From NCBI GenBank assembly GCA_016840645.1, contig JAEORY010000094.1:1-10794 (forward strand): DNA of 10,794 nt, written 5' to 3'. Position 1 is the first letter of the stretch. Every line of letters starts with the position of its first letter. Positions 1 to 5,376 of the stretch are shown here, piece after piece. Source of the stretch: Candidatus Borrarchaeota archaeon (GTDB taxonomy: Archaea > Asgardarchaeota > Sifarchaeia > Borrarchaeales > Borrarchaeaceae). The notes below the pieces were generated by a model that worked only from the letters and a program-made list of their open reading frames with translations, was not told the origin of the DNA and ran no database searches. Position numbers and translations under genes: made by a program.

Positions 1-1199
1 AGTCTTGCCTCTTCACGCTCATCACCTTTCTTTCCGATTGTATCAAGTGATTTTTTGACAAGTGTCTTTCTAAGCTTATCAGATTCTCCTGGAGAAAATC
101 CTGCAAGTTTCTGTGCCAAGAGCATAAACTGCTCCTGGAAAGTAACGTGACCAAACGTGGGACCAAGAATCTCTTTAATAATCGGGTGAGCATATTCAAT
201 CTGTTCAGCGCGGGCCTTGTCTTTGACGTACTTCTTGTGAACGTTAGCACGCAGAGGACCAGGACGATAAATTGCAGTCAAAGCAGCAAGCTCGATAATA
301 GAAGTAGGCTTTGCATCTTCGCAGAATCGACGAGCACCTTCAGCAGTAAACTGAAAGACACCTACCTTACGGCGCTGATGATAAACATGCTCCCAGACTT
401 TTGGGTCGTCCTGTTCAACAAAGCGACAGTTAAGCTTTTCATCAAACCAGTCGCGGATTTCAATGAACGTAGGCTCTTTTCCTGTTTCTTTGGTGAGGAT
501 GCGTCGAATGCAGTTTTCAACATCCTTGAGAAGAGTAAGGCCTAAGAAGTCAAACTTAATGAAGCCGTTATCTTCCAAGTTACGAAAGTTCATGCCCTCA
601 GTCCAGGGAGTCTGGAGCTCTCCACGAACGCCAATAATTGGCATTGTCTTTGCCAAATCTTCAGCAGGACCGATAATAACTCCGCCGGCATGCCGACCGA
701 TAGAGCGATTTTGCATAAAGAGAGCTTCGATATGGTCTTTTACCTTTGGATATTTTTCCATAAAGGTACGATAACCCTTAGAATATTGCATGCAGTCTTC
801 GTGCTTGAGAACAAATACAGACTTCTCAGTGTTTTCATCGCGTGCTTGCGCCATAACTTCGTCCTGGAGTGGACCGGTCATCTTGTTAACTTCAGCAAAG
901 TCAATCTGGTAGAACTTAGCAATGTCCTTAACGAGTGATTTAAGTTTTAAAGTATTAAAATTAGAAACTGGAATAACAGACTCAAACCCATAAAGATCAC
1001 GAGCTGCATTAATAAGTGCATCTCGGTCACCTGCATCGGAGTCAATGTCTGGCCAGCTTGTATTATGTGTCAATACAAAGTCGCTGTCTTTGTCTTGAGA
1101 AACAAAAAATGTATGGTCACCCTCTACTTCGATATCAATCATGTGTTTGTTGTAAGGAACAAACTCTATTTCTTCAATTTCTATTAACGCTTGAGACAA
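1..1199 (-). CDS. dnaE: DnaE (Pol III alpha) C-terminal fragment with N-terminal split-intein half, partial at window edge
   Basis: This is the third piece of a phage replicative DNA polymerase III alpha subunit; it runs off the left edge after 399 codons. I chose the TTG start at 1199 because AAGGAG (1210-1205) lies 5 nt upstream. Residues 1-46 are an intein C-terminal half ending LTHN. The extein begins with Thr47 as TSWPDIDSD, which carries two catalytic aspartates of the Pol III palm. Further DnaE hallmarks follow in order: FIKFDFLGL, VGVFQFTAEGARRF, ALTAIYRPGPL and FQEQFMLLAQKLAGFSPGE. The fragment cannot polymerise alone, because the PHP and N-terminal palm parts are on two other polypeptides. 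The extein codons look richer in G and C than the intein and the neighbouring endonuclease gene. The family is certain; joining by trans-splicing is inferred from the intein halves. A DnaE of usual length would need roughly 300 more residues beyond the window. Confidence 0.93.
   Translation of the reverse strand, partial: MSQALIEIEEIEFVPYNKHMIDIEVEGDHTFFVSQDKDSDFVLTHNTSWPDIDSDAGDRDALINAARDLYGFESVIPVSNFNTLKLKSLVKDIAKFYQIDFAEVNKMTGPLQDEVMAQARDENTEKSVFVLKHEDCMQYSKGYRTFMEKYPKVKDHIEALFMQNRSIGRHAGGVIIGPAEDLAKTMPIIGVRGELQTPWTEGMNFRNLEDNGFIKFDFLGLTLLKDVENCIRRILTKETGKEPTFIEIRDWFDEKLNCRFVEQDDPKVWEHVYHQRRKVGVFQFTAEGARRFCEDAKPTSIIELAALTAIYRPGPLRANVHKKYVKDKARAEQIEYAHPIIKEILGPTFGHVTFQEQFMLLAQKLAGFSPGESDKLRKTLVKKSLDTIGKKGDEREEAR
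1062..1199 (-). other. Split intein 2, C-terminal half (46 aa)
   Basis: Residues 1-46 of the DnaE C-fragment form an intein C-terminal segment. Block F is around residues 20-33 (MIDIEVEGDHTFFV). Block G ends FVLTHN, with the terminal His-Asn that cyclises, and Thr47 is the +1 nucleophile. Its partner is the 95-aa N-half at the end of the 4328-3075 gene. Together they make a minimal intein of about 141 aa with no internal endonuclease domain. Confidence 0.88.
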
Positions 1200-1206
1200 T
1201 TTAACT

Positions 1207-1224
1207 CCTTTTATTTTATTTTAA
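1207..1224 (-). repeat. 18-nt leader shared by both intein-C genes (copy 2)
   Basis: On the minus strand this reads TTAAAATAAAATAAAAGG and is identical to 4354-4337. Here it leads into AG plus TTAA and the TTG start, and supplies the AAGGAG ribosome-binding site. In the other copy TTAA follows without the AG. Confidence 0.85.
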
Positions 1225-1246
1225 CACATAATTGAAGTATTTACAC

Positions 1247-1311
1247 ATTTAAGTCATTAACGAGATACTTAAATATATATGTGTTGCAAACATAGTATAA
1301 TTATTTTGAGG
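1247..1311 (+). promoter_or_regulatory. Divergent intergenic control region for the plus-strand endonuclease
   Basis: The gap between the divergent starts at 1199 and 1317 holds an 8-bp inverted repeat (ATTTAAGT 1247-1254, ACTTAAAT 1267-1274, 12-nt loop). It also has a -10-like TATAAT (1296-1301) and a GAGG ribosome-binding site (1308-1311) 5 nt before the ATG at 1317. I see no convincing -35 box, and the distance from the TATAAT to the GAGG is short for a normal leader. The promoter call is tentative; the ribosome-binding site is sound. Confidence 0.35.
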
Positions 1312-1316
1312 TTGAA

Positions 1317-2891
1317 ATGAGCATTACTTGTCCCGTTTGTAAAAAAATACTTAAATCAGAAAAAGGTTTATCAGTTCATTCAAAAAAAGAACACAAAATT
1401 TCATCCGAAGATTTATATCTTTTAATTAATCCACATGCTTCAAAAACCTGTGGCTGTGGTGAAGATCTTAAGTTTATTAGTCTAAAGAATGGATTTAAGA
1501 ATATTTGTGGTAAGTGTAGTAGAAAAAAAGCATATCAAAACAACAAGTATGTCCCGTGGAACAAGGGTAAATCAAAAGAGACGTCTGTAAAGATGAGACT
1601 TGCAAGTGAGTCTATGAAAAAATTCTACAAAGAAAACGGTCATCATGCTGCAGGCAAAACAAAAGAAAATACTCAATATGTAAAAGACAATTGTGAGAAA
1701 ATATCTCTTTCACTTAAGGAGTTTTATTCTCACAACAAACACTGGTCATCTGGTGAAACAGCATTGACGAACAAATCAATTGCAATTCGCTCTAAAAAAT
1801 CTGGAATTTCTCAAAGAGGAAAAACACTTTCTAAATTACATAAAATTGCTTTATCAAATGCAAAGCTTCTTAAAAATGAAGACGTCAAAGAAAGATTAAA
1901 AAAATATAATTTTAATTTACTCTCAGAATATACTGGAAACCAAGAAATAATAACTGTCGAGTGCATAGAATGCAAAAATAAATCAGAAAAAACTTTGCAT
2001 TCTATTATGTACGGAAGTAAATGTTATACTTGTTTTCCACCGTGGCAGTCTGGTGCAAGCAAATGGCAACTTGAAATTAATGATTTTATAAAGACTCTCG
2101 GATTTAAAACAAAAGTCGATGATAGATCTGTTCTTGATGGAAAAGAAATTGACATACTTGTAGAAAATAAAAATTTTGGAATTGAATGTGAAGGTTTGTA
2201 TTGGCATAGTGAAGCTTCTGGTAGATGCAATCCTAACAAACCTGAAATGAAAAGAATTCTTGCAAAACAAAAAAATATTGAACTTTGGTTTCTATTTCAA
2301 GACGAATGGGAATTTAAGCAAAATATTGTCAAGTCTATGATTGCGCATAAACTAGCTGACAAAAACATCAAAAAAATTCATGGTAGAAAATGCAAAGTCG
2401 AATATTGTGAGCCAATTGAGTTAAAAGACTTTATTGTTAACACGCATATCGACGGTTATGTCCCAGCGAATTTTGGAATTAAAATCATGTATAAAGATGA
2501 AATAGTAGGTGCATGCACGCTTAGATGGAAAAGGAACTCTAAAAGAAAGGTCTTAGAGATTGCTAGAATGTCTTTTGCTTTGAATACACACGTCAATGGT
2601 GGTGTATCAAAAATAATCTCTAGGGCAAAAAAAATTGCTAAAGAAAATCATGCCAATTCTCTTTTTACATATTCAGACAACAGAATTGGTGGGTATTGTT
2701 ACAAATCATTTATGACATTTAAGGGTGAGACTGCTAAAAGATTTTGGTGGACAAACTTCAGTGAAAGATTTGATAGATTTAGATTTAAAGCAGATAAAGC
2801 TAGAGGCCTAACAGAAAAAGACGTTGCTAAAAAAGCTAACGTCTCTAAGATCTACGGATGTACAAATTCAATTTTTGAAGTCTTGCTTTAA
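1317..2891 (+). CDS. Free-standing homing endonuclease, Vsr-like core with zinc motifs and C-terminal GNAT-like domain
   Basis: A 524-aa protein on the strand opposite to dnaE, inside the intein 2 break. It starts at an ATG with GAGG 5 nt upstream. A C2H2-like finger (C5, C8, H21, H26) is followed by cysteine pairs at 45/47 and 64/67. A basic region near 80-180 has NUMOD3-like repeats (NKGKSKETSVKMRLASE). A CxxC pair of zinc-ribbon type lies at 216/219 and 236/239. The nuclease core spans about 246-340 and contains EIDILVENKNFGIECEGLYWH; candidate catalytic residues are D279, E290 and H297. Residues 355-524 resemble the GNAT-like tail of many phage homing endonucleases and end KIYGCTNSIFEV. 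Such enzymes cut an uninterrupted allele and promote copying of their own locus. The target is presumably dnaE lacking this break, which is inference. The gene is visibly more A-rich than the dnaE exteins. Confidence 0.85.
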   Translation: MSITCPVCKKILKSEKGLSVHSKKEHKISSEDLYLLINPHASKTCGCGEDLKFISLKNGFKNICGKCSRKKAYQNNKYVPWNKGKSKETSVKMRLASESMKKFYKENGHHAAGKTKENTQYVKDNCEKISLSLKEFYSHNKHWSSGETALTNKSIAIRSKKSGISQRGKTLSKLHKIALSNAKLLKNEDVKERLKKYNFNLLSEYTGNQEIITVECIECKNKSEKTLHSIMYGSKCYTCFPPWQSGASKWQLEINDFIKTLGFKTKVDDRSVLDGKEIDILVENKNFGIECEGLYWHSEASGRCNPNKPEMKRILAKQKNIELWFLFQDEWEFKQNIVKSMIAHKLADKNIKKIHGRKCKVEYCEPIELKDFIVNTHIDGYVPANFGIKIMYKDEIVGACTLRWKRNSKRKVLEIARMSFALNTHVNGGVSKIISRAKKIAKENHANSLFTYSDNRIGGYCYKSFMTFKGETAKRFWWTNFSERFDRFRFKADKARGLTEKDVAKKANVSKIYGCTNSIFEVLL

Positions 2892-2901
2892 AAGATAGTA
2901 A

Positions 2902-3081
2902 TCATTTTCCTTTAATTTGATTTGAATTACCAGGAGTGTATTTTCTATCTTTTATAACCAGCCCAGTATAAATAATAACTTCGCCGCTAGAAGATTCTTC
3001 AATAAGAGGCTCTGAATATTCATCTTTATTCATTGCTTTTAAGACTGAATAGAGTGGATGATTTTTGTTTATTTTCAACAT
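2902..3081 (-). CDS. Hypothetical 59-aa protein in the intein 2 break
   Basis: A short ORF beginning MLKINKNHPLYSVLKAMNK and ending QIKGK, then TGA. Its ATG (3081-3079) overlaps the end of the preceding intein-N gene (ATGTTGA), a usual arrangement for translational coupling. A GGAAG lies about 4 nt upstream of the start. The protein is charged and hydrophilic apart from a short VIIYTGLVI stretch too short for a membrane span. I recognise no family. Its end lies 10 bases from the end of the convergent endonuclease gene, so it sits inside the fracture. It could be a cassette passenger or a decayed remnant. The overlap and continuous reading frame support it being translated. Confidence 0.55.
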   Translation of the reverse strand: MLKINKNHPLYSVLKAMNKDEYSEPLIEESSSGEVIIYTGLVIKDRKYTPGNSNQIKGK

Positions 3082-4328
3082 TTTACTTCCATATTTTTGA
3101 TTAACTTATCACCTTTTTGAAGGTGGCATGCCATGACTTCAATCTGCTTTCCGCTTCTATTGATAACCCATCGATGATTAGGTGAACAAATAATTTCTTG
3201 ACCGGCAAACTTAACTCTAACTGCCATATCATGAACTGCTTCATCTTTATCAATAACAGCCTTAAATTCGCCAGTATGTGTAAGTACTCTCTCACCCTCG
3301 ACAAGATCTTTGATCGTTTTCTTTCCACTTTCAGTAATAACATAAGTAGAAGGATCTACACAACGGTGACGACCAAGGAAACGCTCCCAAAGAAGATCGT
3401 ATTTAAGTGGGTCAACCTGTGTGATACCAAGAAGATAATTTACAAGAGAGCCCCCTCCGGAGCCGCGAGCAGCACCAAATAATGTGTGGTCTGCGGCTTT
3501 GTGAAATACTTCATTCATAACGAGGAAGTAGTTTTCAAAGCCAAGAAACTTGATATCAGCCAGCTCCATTTTGGCGCGTTCAACGTATTCTTCTTTGGTG
3601 TGAAGATTTTCTTTAACTAGCGCTTGCTTAACTTTCTGCGCCAGCTGTTGAAAAGCCGTTTGGTCAGGTGTGTTAAAATCAGGTAGCTTAACACTAGTAT
3701 CAATCCAGCAATCATCACACTTTTCCCAAGCGATGTCATGAGTGCGTTCGATTGAATCTTTAACGATGTTTTCGTATCCCTTATACGTCTCTTCGTACTC
3801 GTCATAATGTCTGGTAAACTCATCCCACATTTGCTGTGCATTCTTTGGATAAAGTTCACATTTAAGATCTTCAAATTCTGGAAGCGGCGAAGGATCATTT
3901 CCCATCCATCCTAACTTTTTATATAGCTCCCGAGCTTCCCATTTATCTGGATTATAATAGTGAGAATCAGGAGTTGAAATCAACTTGATACCTGTTTCAT
4001 CAGCGTGACGAAGAAGATGATGATTGACAAGATGCTGCTGCTTGAGTCGATTAAACTGCAACTCAAGATAGAAGTTTTCTTCTCCTACAGCATCAACAAA
4101 GCGATCAGACAGCTGCATGAGTTCAGCTTGAATTTCGGCGTCCGATTTGCCTAATGCATTTCCGCGCATAATTCGATTAGAGAAGATACCTCCGAGACAA
4201 TTGTGAACAAGAATATTATTAGCATAGAAATTATGATTATCTTCTACAGTAATATCGTAGACGTCAATTGTTTCATCAATTTCTTCAATTGAAGCGATCT
4301 GGATCCAGTTTGACTTTATTTCTTTCAT
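3075..4328 (-). CDS. dnaE: DnaE middle fragment flanked by intein 1 C-half and intein 2 N-half
   Basis: The second piece of the phage Pol III alpha subunit, 417 aa, in three parts. Residues 1-43 are an intein C-half ending NNILVHN. Residues 44-322 are DnaE extein. Residues 323-417 are an intein N-half. The extein opens CLGGIFSNRI, continuing the PHP region, and contains LISTPDSHYYN (a PHP metal-ligand segment near 118) and GAARGSGGGSLVNYLLGIT (about 285-303). It closes with DPLKYDLLWERFLGRHR, the palm segment directly before the catalytic aspartates. The ATG at 4328 has only a weak AAGG about 8 nt upstream. The gene lies 17 nt downstream of the endonuclease gene. A functional protein would require splicing at both ends, joining its Cys44 to the N-fragment and Arg322 to Thr of the C-fragment. 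Confidence 0.94.
   Translation of the reverse strand: MKEIKSNWIQIASIEEIDETIDVYDITVEDNHNFYANNILVHNCLGGIFSNRIMRGNALGKSDAEIQAELMQLSDRFVDAVGEENFYLELQFNRLKQQHLVNHHLLRHADETGIKLISTPDSHYYNPDKWEARELYKKLGWMGNDPSPLPEFEDLKCELYPKNAQQMWDEFTRHYDEYEETYKGYENIVKDSIERTHDIAWEKCDDCWIDTSVKLPDFNTPDQTAFQQLAQKVKQALVKENLHTKEEYVERAKMELADIKFLGFENYFLVMNEVFHKAADHTLFGAARGSGGGSLVNYLLGITQVDPLKYDLLWERFLGRHRCVDPSTYVITESGKKTIKDLVEGERVLTHTGEFKAVIDKDEAVHDMAVRVKFAGQEIICSPNHRWVINRSGKQIEVMACHLQKGDKLIKNMEVKC
3078..3362 (-). other. Split intein 2, N-terminal half (95 aa)
   Basis: This covers residues 323-417 of the middle fragment. It begins with the splice nucleophile Cys323 in CVDPSTYVI (block A). Block B is near residues 376-394 (QEIICSPNHRWVIN, with the conserved His). 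It stops at TGA without any endonuclease domain, and its partner is the 46-aa C-half at 1199-1062. The N-extein residue is Arg (GRHR). Confidence 0.9.
4200..4328 (-). other. Split intein 1, C-terminal half (43 aa)
   Basis: Residues 1-43 of the middle fragment hold block F (DVYDITVEDNHNFYANN) and block G (ILVHN), followed by the +1 Cys of CLGGIF. The partner is the 104-aa N-half at the end of the first fragment, giving a minimal intein of about 147 aa. Confidence 0.93.
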
Positions 4329-4336
4329 ATAGTTAA

Positions 4337-4354
4337 CCTTTTATTTTATTTTAA
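4337..4354 (-). repeat. 18-nt leader shared by both intein-C genes (copy 1)
   Basis: Identical to 1224-1207 on the minus strand. Here it overlaps the last two codons and TAA stop of the upstream endonuclease gene and leads into the start at 4328. Because TTAA follows directly without AG, the ribosome-binding site is weaker than in the other copy. Confidence 0.85.
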
Positions 4355-5323
4355 AATACATTTAAGAATATTGCACAAATTATCTAATTCGTTTTCCCAA
4401 ACAACAATGTAGTCATATCCTCGTCTTAAAGCAACTTTCTCTTTAAATTTGTCTGCTTCCCAAATTTCTTTTGCTGTAATTTTATCAACTCGCCCGGGAA
4501 AATTTACAAAATCATCTTTTTCAAAAAGAGAAGGATGTGCATGCCAAAAAAGACCGTTAACTTCGATTACTGTATTGCCAACCAAGAAGTCATATGAGTA
4601 AAATCTTTTATTGTAGATTTTTTCGTCATCATTCAGCGAGACTTTAAACTGTTTTGAATATGATATCTTGTTTTCTTTGAGAAATTTCTCAACGTCTTTT
4701 TCAACGTTCGATGTTTGACATTTTTTAATTGTAGCATGGGCACCTAAAACTTTGTAAAAAGTTGCTTTTTCAATTGCTTCTTTTTTAGAGAATCCCTTTT
4801 TCAAATAGAATTCTTTACAAAAGGGAGATATTGATCGCTTGTAAACTTTTAGTCTTTCTAGCGCCTGTGCATAAGTCAAGTTTTCTTTTTTCATCCAATA
4901 CTCAGCAGTGTACTGTATGTTGTATGTTTTATTCTTTTTTCTTACCTTGACAGTTTTTTCTTGACCTTTGCGAGAAGAAGCAAGTAAATCTCTTTCAATC
5001 TTCTTCATAGATGTACCTTTTGGATAATCGAACTGTTTTCGAAAAGCTGTTGAGGTTCTTTGATTATCTTTGTGCAATGTTAGACTGTAATACTTACAAA
5101 AAGATCTAAATCTAGATACGTTGATCTCATTTAAAGTAACGTCTTTTTGCAAGTCTGGATAGTCTCTTTCAATCATTTTCAAAAACATCTTATGAGAGTA
5201 CTTTTTATCAAAGTATAATTGTATTGTGTTTGTATCAAAACCGTACTTCTTAAAGATGTTTTCTATATTTTGGTTTCTTTCTGCAGTTTTTTTATTTCTT
5301 TTTTCCATGTTATATTTAAACAA
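4346..5323 (-). CDS. Free-standing homing endonuclease, Vsr-like (EDxHD-type)
   Basis: A 325-aa protein lying exactly between the two halves of split intein 1, on the same strand as dnaE. The TTG start at 5323 is chosen because AGGAGG (5333-5328) is 4 nt upstream; the next ATG (5308) is 19 nt from it. The N-terminal 130 residues are basic and probably bind DNA. Two copies of a short helical motif follow (EYWMKKENLTYAQAL near 141 and EFYLKKGFSKKEAI near 171), a pattern seen in phage homing endonucleases. The nuclease core spans about 205-315. It contains YDFLVGNTVIEVNGLFWHAHP, with candidate catalytic D245, E254 and H261, then TAKEIWEADKFKEKVALRRGYDYIVVWENE. This matches the Vsr-like family known from fractured genes and from I-Bth0305I-type enzymes. 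It presumably mobilises the intein 1 break. Codon use is visibly more AT-rich than that of dnaE. Confidence 0.87.
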   Translation of the reverse strand: MFKYNMEKRNKKTAERNQNIENIFKKYGFDTNTIQLYFDKKYSHKMFLKMIERDYPDLQKDVTLNEINVSRFRSFCKYYSLTLHKDNQRTSTAFRKQFDYPKGTSMKKIERDLLASSRKGQEKTVKVRKKNKTYNIQYTAEYWMKKENLTYAQALERLKVYKRSISPFCKEFYLKKGFSKKEAIEKATFYKVLGAHATIKKCQTSNVEKDVEKFLKENKISYSKQFKVSLNDDEKIYNKRFYSYDFLVGNTVIEVNGLFWHAHPSLFEKDDFVNFPGRVDKITAKEIWEADKFKEKVALRRGYDYIVVWENELDNLCNILKCILK

Positions 5324-5369
5324 AACGCCTCCTAAGTAAAAAATAAATATGTCCTAAGCGGCGTTTTGT
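5320..5369 (-). promoter_or_regulatory. Hairpin covering the ribosome-binding site and start codon of the endonuclease gene
   Basis: A perfect 10-bp inverted repeat: ACAAAACGCC (5369-5360) and GGCGTTTTGT (5329-5320), with a 30-nt loop. The 3' arm contains the last GG of the AGGAGG ribosome-binding site and the TTG start codon, so folding would block translation of 5323-4346. The loop is AT-rich (TATTTATTTTTTA). An internal transcription start there would give an mRNA lacking the 5' arm, as known for T4 I-TevI. No transcript evidence is available. Confidence 0.55.
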
Positions 5370-5376
5370 CTAAAAA

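Noticed and set aside
147..774. Plus-strand open frames opposite the dnaE C-terminal fragment
   Set aside because: They lie antisense to strongly conserved DnaE motifs, have no recognisable product and no convincing ribosome-binding sites.
5320..5369. The inverted repeat as a transcription terminator
   Set aside because: The loop is 30 nt and the T-run after the stem is short and broken; its overlap with the ribosome-binding site and start fits translational control better.
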